Of a DNA stretch of 64,000 nt, positions 1 through 12,292 are shown piece by piece. The notes below the pieces were generated by a model that searched no databases, was not told the origin of the DNA, and worked only from the letters and a program-made list of their open reading frames with translations. Both the position numbers and the translations under genes were made by a program. Position 1 is the stretch's first letter. Each line of letters opens with the position of its first letter. Source of the stretch: Gnetum montanum (lineage: Eukaryota; Streptophyta; Gnetopsida; Gnetales; Gnetaceae); contig MNCI01029171.1 in assembly GCA_015680685.1 (NCBI GenBank), forward strand, positions 130,354-194,353, read 5' to 3'.

Positions 1-660
1 AGACAATAAAAATAAGAAGTCTTTGCATGGTGTGGTTCTCACGCATAAAAACACAAAACACAAAAAAAAGAGTGAGAATTAAAAGCACAGCCCTTAGATG
101 AATAAACTTGGGCTACAGGCATTGGTTATGGAACCAAAAGTGTTCCCTCTAACCTAGGCCCTTCTTGCTTCCCATTCTCTCCTTTGTTTTGTCGAAATGG
201 TGGTGGCTCTTGGTGGATGCATGCTTGTTATCCAAGTGGATGGTTTAACCGTATGCATTGATGCAAAGTCACTGGATGTGGTTGGTTCGAGGCCGAAGTT
301 GGAATGAGACTTGCCAAGTCACCTTAATCATAAAACACACATGGGGCTGTACACCACCTTGTCCTTAGGATTCCATTCCATTCTCGTCTCTCCATCCTTC
401 TCTCCATTGTTCACCTCATTGCCGGTTGTATCATTAGTGTATATATTTTGGTTGATGCATTGTTTTCTTTTTGGTAAATTCTTGTGGTTAAGACTTTAAC
501 TCTTGTTCCAAATGACATTCCTAGGGCCTACGGACTCTTTGAATGTGGTTTTGTCAGGGCATTAAGGGCATGAGCCTGCTTTGGGGAGGACCCACTAACA
601 TTCCTATTTGGAGCATTAGTTACATTCTCTCCCTTAACATTTTGTAATTAATTTTATTTT
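1..660 (-). repeat. Inverted copy of dispersed repeat F
   Basis: This stretch reads as the reverse complement of an uncharacterised repeat, here called F, also present at 3470-4006 and at 5520-5620 continued at 22726-23400. Matching blocks include a TGGGTCCTCCCAAAG-like block (near 575) and the segment around 15-110 with TCTTTGCATGGTGTGGTTCTC. No conserved reading frame is visible; the 62-codon frame at 311-499 has no recognisable motif. It is probably non-coding retroelement sequence, but I could not assign it to a family. Confidence 0.5.
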
Positions 661-779
661 GTTCATTTCCATCTTGACATCCATTTCATCGCTACCATAG
701 TTGTCCCTTTTTATCTATCTTTCTTACTCATTTTCTTTCTCCATTCTAACGCTACCGGAGATTCGCGATTAGTCATGGG

Positions 780-1846
780 GGTACGAGGCCTGATTTTTTC
801 AATTTTCTCCTAGCCTCAAAATTTTTGATTTTCTTCCNTGTACGCAATATCACGGACATTGCGATGTTGCATCGTCCCCTGCGATATCATGTATGTGATA
901 TAGCTGTCCACCGCCAAATCTATAAATAAGAGGCGACACTCCCCTTATTTTCCATCCTGGTATAGAAGTAGGGAAACTCTAGCAGTTTGATCACTCCAGA
1001 GATAGATTATTTTCCATGTGCCCGCAGTAGGAGTCCTAGAGTGAACGGATCTTTATTTGAGCAACATTGTACCTGAACACAAGTTGTGTACGGCAATAAA
1101 GATGAACTTGATTGGATAAACCTTGCAGCGCATGGAATAGGATTTTATTTAATTGCTATTAATTACTTTCCTAGAATGCGATATGAGTACGACTTGATTA
1201 CGAGCATCTAAGGATGTGTATAGTTAGTCAAGGAATCAGCTGCTCATCACATGCGATATGAGTACGACTTGATTACGAGCATCTCGTGTGACTACTTGGT
1301 AACCTAGTGGCGTATCCAGGAACTATGCTTGGTAATCCCAGTGGTAGTCGTGCATGGTAGATGTGTACGGTTAGTCAAGGAATCGGCTGCTCATTGCACT
1401 TAGGCTAGATAGCTTCCTCAACCCTTTCCTCCTAGTTAGGTGCCTCAGTACAACCACTTCGAGTGCGTGCATTACACGTGGTTATCCCAGTGACGATTAG
1501 CATTTGGTAGCCGCGGTTGCATCGGTTCAGGGTGTGTACGGTAAGTGGGAATGGATGTTGACGCTAGGTAATTTAGACTTAGTGCATTAGTTAGAGTTAG
1601 TTAGCTTTCTCAACCCTTCACCTTGATAGCATAGGAGAAAAACCATAAAAGACCACAAAAATCATATACCTCGGACTTACTTAACCATACACTATGACAA
1701 CAACAAGTAAGTCTGGGAAGACAATGAATGATTAACCCCAAGTGTTCCATGGGGCGTGTAGGCATTTAGTCTGCGAAGTTTGACCAGATCGCGTGTGCTA
1801 TGCTCGTTTCGTATGGTTGAGTGTAGGGGTACCTCACCACTCATCA
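780..1846 (+). repeat. LTR of the Athila-like family, plus orientation (left edge approximate)
   Basis: Read on the plus strand this ends in ..CTCATCA at 1846. That is the reverse complement of the TGATGAG start of the LTRs at 31895, 38873, 47240 and 63232. Shared internal blocks include a tract near 1830 matching 31915, a GTGTACGG block, and a TATA-like CTATAAATAAG near 920. Within it, a segment of about 50 bp (ATGCGATATGAGTACGACTTGATTACGAGCATCT) occurs twice, near 1180 and 1250. No primer binding site follows the CATCA end, so this is a 3' or solo LTR. An isolated N lies at 838. Confidence 0.55.
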
Positions 1847-1989
1847 AGTGTGCTATGCCTTTCCTTTTGTAAAGCTTTCTAGTGAGGCATGGAAGGGGAG
1901 TGGCTTCCTTCCTTACTTATTTTCTTTAAAGTGCTTTTCAATCTTTAGGTAGATGAGCTAAGGAAGGTTGATGGGAAATTTATTGGTTA

Positions 1990-2748
1990 GAGCAATGCAT
2001 GCATGAGCAGTGAAGGATATAACCTTACTGGACCTCATCGTGGGCTTTAGGTAAAAAGTTGCTATCTTGAAGTGTGCACACTCCATCTTGATTAGTGCAC
2101 CATACTCCTTATGGTTCATGCCATAGCAATGCTAGATCTACTCTTTCTTTGCTTTAAGGTTTGCCTATGTGGTTAGCTTCACCAATGTTACCCTCGATGG
2201 GGCAAGCCAAAGATCTTTGTAATGGCCTCAACCAAAAAGGAGATAGTAGTATCTTTGATTTTCACTATCACACCTTCTTGTTGATTGCTTCAAACTAGGT
2301 AAGTCTCCCCTATATACCATTCTCCATTGGATGAGAGAATGGGCCACATGGAAGACCCCTATAGTTGGATGTAAACTTCCTTAGGTGCCAATTCCAAGAA
2401 GGATTTGAAGTTTAGTTCTTAGAGAAGTGAACTCTAGATCTTCTTGGTTCAAATATTTTCAAGGTAGGCCTCTATCAGTGTGACCTCTAGATTGGGTCTT
2501 AGCCTTGGTACCTCATCTTGCCTTGATTGGCGAGTTTCAAATATGGGAATTTGTCGAATAGATTCCACTTCAAGATCCTCCCAAAAAGGTCCCATCATGT
2601 GAGTTACTTTGGCCTCTTGTTCTTGGGGAGGGGCTGTTATGGTTGTTACTAGCCCCTTCCTCCTCATGGCTACATTTTCCTCAATTGTGATGATCCTCCT
2701 ACTAATGCTTCCATTTTTAGTATCATCTATGCTAACAAACATAGCCAA
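1990..2748 (-). pseudogene. Degenerate ORF of unknown family in old repeat
   Basis: On the minus strand an open frame runs from an ATG at 2748 to a stop at 2449. The same strand then continues as protein-like sequence broken by several stops to about 1990, including the motifs SSNGEWYIGETYLV and KIFGLPHRGNIGEANH. The 'FGLPxxG' patch is faintly like the LFGVPxDG patch of the antisense proteins of elements A and B, but this is too weak to claim homology. No known domain is recognised. A related stretch at 4850-5460 lacks a comparable frame. It is probably a decayed retroelement accessory ORF. Confidence 0.3.
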
Positions 2749-3469
2749 GGATTAGTAATTAATGTGTAACCCTTAGTTCTTTTTGATACCCCTCTCATTT
2801 GGTTAAGTTACACTTGGGCTTGTTTGTGATCATGGTAGGTTGATTATTTTATTATTATTTAATTCATTAACTACATTAGCTTGTTTATGAGGTTTATCTT
2901 AATGTAGATGGAAGTTTTAATATTATTTTAACAGTTAAACCATGAGGAGTTAGTAAAATTTCTAAAAAATTATCCATCATAAACCAAAGATTTGTGACCC
3001 CCATGATGTAAAGCTTACCTCTGATAGCTAGAGGGTTGAAAAAAGAGATGAATTGGATAAGTGGTGTGGAAGTTATGGCATTTGGAAGGTTCTTGGCCTC
3101 TAAGAAATGGTAAAATCTCCCCTTGCATTTTGAGACAAATGTTGAAAATTTGCTAAGTGTTGACACTATTTATAGATTTTTTACATTGCATCGATGGGGA
3201 TGCATCAACACAACCATTTGAAGCAATTTTTCCCATGTAAAAAACTAAGTGTTAGGGATGAGTTTTATGATGCAATTTGAGTCCAAAGGAAGCTAGAAAA
3301 ACCTAGAATGATGACAAATCATGAGAGAGGATATGAAATGGATTATGAAAGGATATTTGGAGAAAATTATATTGCCAAGGAGTGTAAAACTAGATGCTTT
3401 TGTAGTAAAATAATGGAATTTAATGCAAAATAACTAAGGGACAAGACATTTAACAAAGCTAGACTAAGG

Positions 3470-4006
3470 AGTATGGAAGTGGATCCTTCCCATAGTACGT
3501 CCATTCCCTTAGTGCCCTTGCATACCCTCATTCCTAGGATTTTTTAGGCACCAAGGATTATTAATGATCATGGATAGTTAAAAATCAAATCCATGCAAGA
3601 AATCATCAAAGAATTAAAACATACCAAAATAGACACATTGATTAACCATGATAAGAGGTAGTGAGGTGGTGGATGGCAAGCATTTGAATAATGGGAGAGA
3701 ATGAGAATGGAAATGGAGTCTTGCATCCTCATCACATGAAGTCCTTGTGAAACGTTTGGTTAATGTGATCAAATATTATTCTAGCTTAGTTAGAACCAAG
3801 TCCATCCATGTCTAGTGACTTCACATTGGTACATTTAGACCATTCAACCTCCAGAGTTCATGAACACTCCCAAAGATCACTCATCATTCCAAATAGAGAA
3901 GAAAAGATAAGTAGGAAGTTGAAAAGGACCTTTTATTATAGGGGTGCCTTCAAGCATGGGTAACATGTCTTTCCAACCCTATAATTAGTGCTTGTAACCC
4001 ATTATT
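3470..4006 (+). repeat. Repeat F, plus copy
   Basis: This copy aligns with the sequence produced by joining 5520-5620 to 22726-23150, that is, the pre-insertion target of element A. For example, the region near 3560-3600 matches the joined junction. The right end stops at a single N (4007). No coding motif is recognised. Confidence 0.55.
3794..4006 (+). repeat. Left arm of a perfect 213-bp inverted repeat
   Basis: Bases 3794-4006 are the exact reverse complement of 4237-4449 as far as I can read. The left arm is followed immediately by an N (4007) and the right arm by another N (4450). Perfect identity in otherwise heavily decayed DNA, with both arms ending at single-N joins, points to a contig-end overlap placed in the wrong orientation. 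Confidence 0.9.
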
Positions 4007-4007
4007 N

Positions 4008-4179
4008 CCTTAAGCTTCACAAGTATAGTTGGGAAGACAACAAATGTTCTCAATGCCCATTTCACTTCCTAGAGAATTAGTGCACTAGAGAACTATAGGT
4101 CCACAGATTTTGATTGGATCATGCATGAATGCCTTAGTGATTCATATGGCTGAGCGTAGGGGTACCTTACTACTCATCA
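4008..4179 (+). repeat. Athila-like LTR fragment ending in CTCATCA
   Basis: Its reverse complement matches the first ~190 bases of the LTR at 31895, including the CCATATGAATCACTAAGGCAT block and the block around 32010. It ends at 4179 with CATCA and is followed by repeat F sequence rather than a primer binding site. Confidence 0.55.
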
Positions 4180-4236
4180 CATGGTATGGTTTTCATTAAA
4201 GAAAATATGGAAATTCAAAGCACACCCCTTAGCCAG

Positions 4237-4449
4237 AATAATGGGTTACAAGCACTAATTATAGGGTTGGAAAGACATGTTACCCATGCTTGAAGGCACC
4301 CCTATAATAAAAGGTCCTTTTCAACTTCCTACTTATCTTTTCTTCTCTATTTGGAATGATGAGTGATCTTTGGGAGTGTTCATGAACTCTGGAGGTTGAA
4401 TGGTCTAAATGTACCAATGTGAAGTCACTAGACATGGATGGACTTGGTT
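4237..4449 (-). repeat. Right arm of the 213-bp inverted repeat
   Basis: This is the reverse complement of 3794-4006 and is bounded on the right by the N at 4450. Confidence 0.9.
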
Positions 4450-4450
4450 N

Positions 4451-4850
4451 TTAAAGTGAAGTGCATAAATATTAAGTGCATCAAAGAAACATTAATCTAT
4501 TCTCAGTGTTGCAAGGATGATCAAAAGGATTTGTTTTTATTTTCATCACACTACTATGCTTAGGTACATCAGTGCCTGAACAAAGACCTGTACACACTCA
4601 GACTCTTGTTGCAAGCACTTAGAAAATATTCTAACTCTAAAGAAAACAAACTACAAGAGCTTGCTATCTATAATAAAAATTGATAAAAAAACTATATGGT
4701 AATCATGAGCCGAAGCACTATATTTATATGCCAGCATATACCCAATGATATTAGATATTTAACATCACATCTTAGGCTCCAATATTGGAGCTAGGCAAAA
4801 CATGATTCATTATACCCCCATGACTAAATGAAAACTCAGCCTCGAGTGAA
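4451..4850 (-). repeat. Athila-like LTR fragment, minus orientation
   Basis: This matches 32360-32760 of the LTR shared by C and D, including AAAGTGAAGTGCAT, a GTGCCTGAACAAAGACCTGTACACAC-like block and a TATAAATATAG box on the minus strand near 4725. The left end coincides with the N at 4450. The rest of the interval to about 5460 resembles 2040-3470 and shows no coding potential. Confidence 0.5.
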
Positions 4851-5620
4851 GAAGAGGAGGAACAAGTTCCTTACAAAATATTGAGAAGGTATGGGATTAT
4901 TGACTAACATACAAACTAACTCAATTGGAATAGAAAAATTCTAAGTGCCTGAGTATACAAATTATAATCTTTTACAAAATTGGGTATTCATGACAAGAGA
5001 AGAGAGCACCTTGGACAAAACTGACATCCACTCCTCTAGCAACTAAAGAGTAAGGAAGAAGATTCAATGATCATGAAGAATCCTCATCACATGATGCTAC
5101 TATTGCTACTTCCTTTGTGAGGATAGTCCTGCTTCTTGTCCATGCATTCCATCCATGCTTCCCACTACAATCACAACAAAATTGTGGATTAGTATGTAAT
5201 GTGTAACATACAGCTTTAAAGTACCTACTCTTGTCAGTGGTTACACTTAGCTAGGTTGTGATTGTGATGGATAAATTTTGAGAATAGTGTTAGCAGGAAG
5301 GCTGAAAAATATAGTGGAATAGAAAAGAAATTCATTAAATTTGATAAATTTCTATGCAAGGAAATATTTGAAGAGTCTATAAGAATTCACAATAATAAAA
5401 AGGAAATTTCACTAAAAAATGTTGCAAAGATGTGCACAATTGGATGTCATTGATGGGGAACACAAAAACATTTGATTGTAAGAGTGTCTAAGGATAAAGA
5501 ACTTAACTAACCCAACCAAAAGATATGTAAGTGGGTCCTCCCAAAGTAGGCACAAGCCTTTTATTGCCCTTACATAAATTCAAATCGAGGAGTCCATGGA
5601 CCCCATGGATGATTAATGGT

Positions 5621-7042
5621 TGGAACGACGGAAAACGTCGGCAGCTGGAAAATACTGAACAAATTTCGCGTACACAGTTTTGACCACGGATCTGCGTGAG
5701 GGCTATGCTGGAAAACGATTCTGCGGTGCCCTGAATGGTCTTGTCGATCAGACAGGGACTTACTAATCAGTAAACCAATGAATATTTCATGAAAACGACC
5801 TGATTCGAGGAATCGTAAAACTAGGGGAAAACGATGTAGGTGAATTGCAACGATGATAACGCTAAACACGATAAGAGAAAGCTAACATAAGAGAAGCACG
5901 TACTTTCAAGATCTGCGCTTTGACTTGAAAAATGAAAAATGTATATTTTGTATGAGAAATTACACTAGGGAGTCCCTGATTACTGGATGTGAAGCAAGCA
6001 CAAAACAACAAGAAAATGGTCCAAACAGAAGTCCGATCTACCTCATGGGCTAAAGTCGGAATGCAAGGAAGGTCAAGCTCTGACGTCTACCAATCAACTG
6101 TTTCTGATCAATAGAGTCTTTCCCAGCTGAATGATTACTCCTGTCGCCGGTGCTCAAAGCAAACTGTGCTCTGTTTCTGCTGTAACATGATGCTGTCAAC
6201 AAGTGCCAAAGCGCTCCTCTCTGTATCGCTGCTCCGGAAGTGATAAGTGCTCAAGTGCTTAGAAAAATGCATTTGCCTCTTTGATTTGCCAACCCTTGTA
6301 TCTTTGTCAACTGGGGTATTTATAAGTTGCGACGCCCTATGGAAAAGGCGCAACCTTGATGACGTGTGCCCCGAATGTTTTGGATACTATTGACTTGACC
6401 ATTTTTGCGTCAAACTTCCTGATTACACACAATACACTCGTTCACGTATTGTGCGTGTGAAGAAGAGACGTGTGTCGGGCATGTATTAACTGTCTTTGAG
6501 TTATATTACGCTCATTCACGCTGTGTTACGTGTATGAGCGTAACATGGAAACAATGGAGTTAAAGCTATTTTACGCTTGCTTACACAGCCGCGCGTAGTG
6601 AAGCGTAGAACAATGTTTAGCTTGGCGACGCAATACGCTGTGATACGCTACGTTGCGTGATGAGCGTATGATGAGCAGTTGCATTTTCTTAGACCTTGCC
6701 ATTGACTGTTCCGGAGCTTATTACGTTGCCATGCGTAACAGAGCGTAAACCTGGCCTTGAACAAAAGACTTAGCAAAATACACAAGAAATCGCATATCAT
6801 GCTGCTTAAGCTTCTCCCTATGCCGAAGTAACTATCCTTCTGATGCCAGACTATGTTGAAACAACATCACGCTAAGCGCCATTACGTTATGTCACGTGAT
6901 ATAGCATAAACAGCAAAAGCATAGAAAGATTAGGAATCTGCACAAGAAGTTGTAGAATTGATGCTACGCGCCTCTGACATGCACCCCTGCCTAGATTGCG
7001 AATCTTTGCCTGAGGCCGACTCGCAATTTTCACGGTGTTTCA
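5621..7042 (-). repeat. Element A 3' LTR
   Basis: On the plus strand it starts TGGAACGACGG and ends GTGTTTCA. On the element strand it therefore begins TGAAACACCG and ends in CA. It is 1422 bp and lacks a 37-bp segment present in the other LTR near 22616-22652. A TATA-like box (minus, TATAAATA) lies at 6317-6324. The U3 part is rich in TTACGC/GCGTAA motifs (about 6420-6740). Confidence 0.93.
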
Positions 7043-7046
7043 ATGG

Positions 7047-7055
7047 CCCCTCTTT
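7047..7055 (-). other. Polypurine tract of element A
   Basis: The minus strand reads AAAGAGGGG four bases before the 3' LTR start TGAAACACC, the expected position for plus-strand priming. Confidence 0.75.
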
Positions 7056-8149
7056 GTTGACGGTTGGAGGGCTTACCCGAAAGACGTTGACAAAGAATAT
7101 GAAACACCGGATTGGTAGAAGCAAGAACAGCGTCAATCCATGGCTACTCAAGGATTGCCCTATCAACATGGAAAAGCAAAGCTGGAGGGAATGAGAGATA
7201 GACTGGCATGGTAGGAAACAGGTTCAGAGAAGGTGTAGAATGAGGTAGGATGGTAGGAGTATGGAATACGCTTACTGCACGCACAGAAACGTACGCACAC
7301 TTATGTTGACAGGAATGCTTTCAGACGAGCGTAGTGCATCAGCCTGAGATCTCTCTATCACTGATTATAGCAGGAATGCTTGCAAAAGGAGCATGGCGCA
7401 TCACTTCTGCGATATCTCTGCTAGGGGGAGTGTAGAAAATGGATACTTGCATATGTAGGTTTTGTGTGTGGGAAGCGAGTGGTGGGGATGAAAGGAAATA
7501 AGAGCTAAGGGTAGGATTTGTGAGAGGTACAGGCATGCAGATCTAAGTGGTCGGGCGGACCTGATCAGCCATTTCAACACGCTGTTGTACTTCACCGCTC
7601 AGATGGTCACACCTTTGAACGACGTCCTCAAAGCAAGTAACCTGCAACCACAGAAGAAAACAGAGGGCATGATTGCTCAGGCGAACAAGAGGCGAGGTTG
7701 TTGAAATGAGCGCCATTAGATGCGAGATAGAGCGATCGGGTCGTGAAGGATGAGCCAGAGCATGAGGGCAGAGCCGCCAATCCTGACGATTGGCCCAGCA
7801 TATCTTCGCCAAAAGGCATCATACACAGTGTAGCTAACTGGTTGTACAGGGAACCAGCTAGATGAATTTGCAAAGCCGGCGTCCAATGGCGATGATTGGC
7901 AGAGGTTTCCGCGGTCGTTGTTGACAAGGATTTCATCGGGGCTCCGACTAGCGAGACTAAACTCTTAGAGGTACTACCACTGCGGTGGGCATGGCGACGG
8001 CATCTCCGAGGGATCAGTAAGATTCCTCCCAGCTCATCCGAGGAATCAGTAGGATGCCGGTGAGGTGGTGACACTGGGACTGTCCCAGTATCCCACCTTG
8101 TTTGTTGTGCAGCTACACAGAGGTGATCACACTCGCTTGGTTTATATGG
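7056..8149 (-). other. 3' untranslated region of element A without a recognised gene
   Basis: Between the polypurine tract and the minisatellite the sequence keeps CpG and is not simple repeat. An open minus-strand frame of 148 codons (7628-8074) has no recognisable motif, and no counterpart can be checked because element B is truncated. I call it untranslated region, with low certainty that nothing is encoded. Confidence 0.4.
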
Positions 8150-8660
8150 CAGCAGTCTGTAAGTCCCAGTTTTGAGTCCTGGTAGACTGTCATCACTGGT
8201 TTTAAGTCTCAGCAGACCATGGTCCCAGTTTAAAGTTTGGGCGGACCGAGAAGTGCTAGTTTTACGTCGTAGCGGACGGTGGTATGTCTAATTTATGGTC
8301 TCAGCAGACCGTGCTATGGATGTCAGTTTCGTGTCATGACCCAAGGACAGATCTGTGCTGGTTTTACGTCTCAACAGACGGCTACTTACCTGTGCCAGTT
8401 TAGCGTTGTGGCGGACGTGTGCAAAAGATGCCAGTTTTTTGTCTTGGTGGACCTGTACAACATTGCTAGTTTTTCGTCGTAGCGGATGGTTGTAACTTGC
8501 TAGTTTAGCGTCGTAGCAGACGATCAGTGCCAGTTTAGCGTCGTAGCAGACGATTATTGCCAGTTTAGCATCGTGACGGACGTGTGCAAGGAATACTAGT
8601 TTTACGTCGTAGCGGACGATCAGTGCCAGTTTAGTGTCATAGTGGACGATGGAGGCCATA
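8150..8660 (-). repeat. Minisatellite in the 3' untranslated region of element A
   Basis: About 15 imperfect units with plus-strand consensus CTAGTTTTACGTCGTAGCGG followed by ACG occur every ~30-36 bp. Three consecutive units near 8502, 8532 and 8562 have an exact 30-bp period. The unit is related to the 22-bp motif flanking the antisense gene (16868-17034) and lies in the same orientation relative to the element. Confidence 0.85.
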
Positions 8661-8685
8661 CCTGCTGTTGACACCGTAGATGCTG

Positions 8686-11600
8686 CTAAATGTAATATCG
8701 CTTCAGATATACATGATTTATAGGATTTGCTAATTCATTGCCGTTGATGTTTGCTAATTTGAATGCTCCATTGCTGTACATGTCCACCACTAAGAAAGGG
8801 CCTTCCCAGTTTGCAGAGAACTTGCCTACTGGTTCACGCACGGCCTTAAGAACAAGATCTCATTTCTTGATCAGGCGTTGCTGAAGGTTATGATGATGCT
8901 TCTATCTCTGTTTGTCTTGATACCTTTCAATCATGTCAAGAGCCTGTATTCGCTTCTCTTCCACTGAATCCAGATCTGCGATTCGAGACTCGGTATGTTG
9001 AGCCTCATTTATAACCGTGGAGAGGACCGTTCTAAGAGAAGGGATTTGCAACTCGAGGGGCAGCACTACTTCAGACCCGTAAACCAAGCTATAGGGCGTA
9101 CTACCCGTAGTTGTCCTATACGTAGTACGATATGCCCATAGCCCATAGAGGATCTGTTCGTGCCACCGCCTTTTGTTGCCGTTGAGCATTTTCTTGAGCA
9201 GATTGATGATCACTTTGTTCGTTGCTTCAGCTTGACCATTCACTTGCGGGTAATAAGGGGAAGAAAAAGATTGTCTAATGCCTAGGTTATCATAGAAGGA
9301 TTTGGTTTCTGTGCTACTAAACTGTGGCCCATTGTCGGTCACAATAGTCATCGGGAGACCAAATCTGGTTACTATGTTGTCCAGGATAAAATGGCAAATC
9401 TGCTGAGATGTGATCTTCCGCAGGGGAACAGCCTCTACCCACTTCGTAAAGTACTCAGTAGTGGTAATAATGAAACTATGACCTACGGAAGATTTTGGCG
9501 TGATGGGGCCTATAATGTCTAGCCCCCATCGTTGAAATGGCCATGTTATCTATGTTGTATGTAATTCTGTGGGTGACACGTGTATAAGATTTGCGTGACG
9601 CTGACACGTGTCACAGGTTTTGACCTTCGTCAGGAAATATTTTTCTATGCGTGGCCAGCAGTATCCCAAGAGATGGATTTTTAGGGCCATAGCCCGTGGT
9701 GCTACGTGGCCGCCGCACAGTCCCTCGTGAACTTCGCCGACTATATGCCGTGCTTGGTTTTTGTCAATGCAAGTTAACAGCACGCCATCAAAGGAGCGTC
9801 TACAAAGAGTGTTGTCTCCGATGATGACGTATTGCTTAGCCTGCTTATGGATTGCGTCTTTCTGTGCACATGTCAATGTAGACGGTAGCTCACCCTGTAA
9901 AAAGTAAGTTTTAATGTCGTCGTACCATTCAGGCGTGCTCTCCTTGAGAAGAGAGGAGATTTGCGCCGTCTGAATGATAGGATCTGTGCAGTCTGTAATC
10001 AATGTGGGGCAGTTGTCAAAAAGATATGCAGGCACATTCAAAGCCAGTCTTGCCAGTGCGTCGGCCAGTGTGTTATCCGTGCGTGGCACATGCTGGGCAT
10101 CGATCGTCGCAAATCGTCTCAGAAGATCTTTAGCCATATTGCAGTAAGGCTGCAAATGTACAGCCTTGCAGGCATAGACTCCTGATCTGATTTATGACAA
10201 GCATCGAATCACCCCTGATCGCTAGGTGTTGAACATCGTGTTCATCGGCAGTTAGTAATCCCCTGAGGAGCCCCTCGTACTCTGCCACATTATTCGTACA
10301 AGGCAAGGGTAAGCGATAAGCATGATAACAGTGGTAGCACTGCCACCCCTAGCAGTTGAAGCTCCGTCGAAATACAATGTTGCTTCGGGGCCTATCAAGA
10401 CAAGGCTTAGACTATGTACATGTTCATCAGGGAACTCTGGCTCTATAGTTGCCTGATTGTTAATCGGTGAAGTTATTAACTGGTCAGCTATCGCTTGGCC
10501 TTTCGTAGATGATTGGCCAACGTAGTGCAGATCGAATTCTGCCGTGATAGCCTTCCAGCGAGCTATTTTACTACTCTCGTATAAGCTATGCGTAATGGCC
10601 CTAAGAATGTTGTTTTTACAGATGACGTTGACGTTGCTACGGAAGAGATAATGTCTACACTTTTTAAGCATAAAAACTAAGGCTAGGCAATTACGCTATA
10701 CGTCTGTGTACCTCGTTTCGTACGCACATAGCATGACTCAAGTAGTAGATGGGCACTTCTGACCCATCATCCCTCCTCTGGCAAAGTAATGTTGCTAACG
10801 CTACGTCCGAAGTTGTGAGGTAAATGTAAAATGGAAAATCCCTTTGTGGTGGGAAAACCGTCTGTAAATGTTGCAGCTCTTGTTTTAAGCTGTCAAACGC
10901 ACGTTGGCAATCGTCGGTCCATTCAAAATTAACCCATTTTTTAGCAAGTATTGCATAGGGTGTAGCTTATCGGTTAATCTCGAGATGAACCGTCGTATGA
11001 ATTGTAAGTGTCCCTGTAACCTGCGTAATTGCTTGAGGTCTGTAGGAGGCGTTAACTCGACAATGGCCTTGACCTTATCAGGGTCAACTCGTATGCCAGT
11101 TTCCAACACCACAAATCCCAGCATGCGTCCGGTTTTGACTCCGAATACGCACTTCTTTGGGTTAAGCCGGAGCTCGTATTTGGAGCATCTTTTACGGACT
11201 AACTCCAGGTCCTCTGAATGATCCTCAGACTTTAAAGACTTAACTGTTATATCATCTACGTAGTCATTCAGTCTTCCTAGGAGATAATCACTAAAGATGT
11301 AAGTCATGGCTCACTGATACGTTGCTCCAGCGTTCTTTAGATCGAAAGACATCATAGTGTAACAAAAGGTGCCCCAGGGCATCATGAATGTTGTGGTTAA
11401 TTGATGTTCTAGATTAATGCGAATCTGGTTATAGCCTGAAAATCCATCCATGAAGGATAGCAATGCATGCCCAGCTGTTGTATCGACTAGCTGGTCGATA
11501 CTCGATAGCGGGAAGTTGTCCTTGATTGTGGCCTTATTCAAATCCCGGAAGTCGATGCAGATGCGTATGCTTCCAGTCTTCTTTGGGACGACTACAATGT

Positions 11601-12132
11601 TAGACACCCAATCCGAGTAATCGACTGCATGGATGAAACCAGCCTGATACAGTTTAGTGATTTCATCACGCACGGCTAGCGTGATCTCTGGCTTGATTTT
11701 GCGTGCCTTTTGTCTAACTGCTTTAATCTGCAGGTCTAAGATGATGTTATGCTGGATTAGCCTGGGATCTAATCCAGGCATATCCTCGTATGACCATGCA
11801 AAGACAGTAATGTTGTCTTGCAAGACCTATGTTATGGCGTCGTGCGTTTTCCGGTCTAATAAAGAGCTAACTTTAAGCATTTTATCTTGGCCCTTATGCG
11901 TAACGATAGAAACCTCACTGAGGGGGTCTTCAGTTATGTCCCCAGCCTCCAGGTCTAGCGTGCGCGTCGACTGTTCTAGCCACTCTGGGGAGATCTCCGA
12001 CGCAGCTATGGTTACGCCTTCTAAAAGGGGGTTGACGTCTACTACCGTGGAATCGACTTGCCTAACTACTTTCCCGTATGGACCTGTCAAAGTTAGAGGT
12101 GCTGCAAATATTGCGTCCATTTCCCGTCTGTC
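8686..12132 (-). pseudogene. pol: Reverse transcriptase - RNase H - archaeal RNase H - integrase of element A
   Basis: The exon starts right after a splice acceptor at 12133-12134. Overall the frame is kept from 12132 to a stop at 8686. Reverse transcriptase shows VVVPKKTGSIRICIDFRDLN and YVDD (near 11250). RNase H is in part out of frame, with compensating shifts near 10945 and 10715. A second RNase H has LYFDGAST (near 10365) and HVPRTDNTLADALARLA (near 10065), a Tat-lineage hallmark. Integrase has a zinc-binding part ending CDTCQRH, WGLDIIGP, VTDNGPQF and NGQAEATNK, so D, D and E are present. A GPF module (WEGPFLVVDM) follows at about 8760-8800. In-frame stops include 11827 (TAG), 11311 (TGA), 9550 (TAG) and 8902 (TAG). 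The copy is not functional but is unusually complete. Confidence 0.93.
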
Positions 12133-12160
12133 CTGCAAAACCACAAAGTGCGTAAATGAT
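12133..12160 (-). promoter_or_regulatory. 3' splice site of the sense intron in element A
   Basis: The minus strand reads a pyrimidine-rich tract then TTTTGCAG|GACAGACGGG, with AG at 12134-12133. A CTAAT branch-like motif lies about 25 bases upstream. The first codon after it (GAC) is in the reverse transcriptase frame. Element B has the same signal at the homologous place (58608-58609). The matching donor near 17267 was not identified. Confidence 0.7.
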
Positions 12161-12268
12161 TAGAAGAAGGGTGACATGCTATCGTTGAATGTGGCAAGCT
12201 AATCGAATTTTGAATATTGTAAACAAGTTGTAATCAATGCTACCCGATTACGAGCCGATAAGATGTGG

Positions 12269-12292
12269 TAGTTTAACGTCATTTCGGATAGT
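12269..12292 (-). repeat. Single minisatellite unit near the RT acceptor (element A)
   Basis: The plus strand reads TAGTTTAACGTCATTTCGGA, nearly the reverse complement of the units at 52442-52600 in element B (TCCGAAATGACATTAAACTA). It sits between the reverse transcriptase acceptor and the antisense TATA-like box. Confidence 0.6.

Noticed and set aside
7628-8074. 148-codon minus-strand frame in the 3' untranslated region of element A
   Set aside because: No recognisable domain, no homologue available for comparison, and no upstream context for translation. Kept only as a remark under the untranslated region.
8150-8660. Regularly spaced repeats resembling a CRISPR array
   Set aside because: The units are degenerate, spacing varies and spacers are not unique conserved-length sequences. 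The array lies in the 3' untranslated region of a plant retrotransposon.
11657-12163. 168-codon plus-strand open frame
   Set aside because: It is the shadow of the reverse transcriptase exon of element A on the other strand and has no motif of its own.
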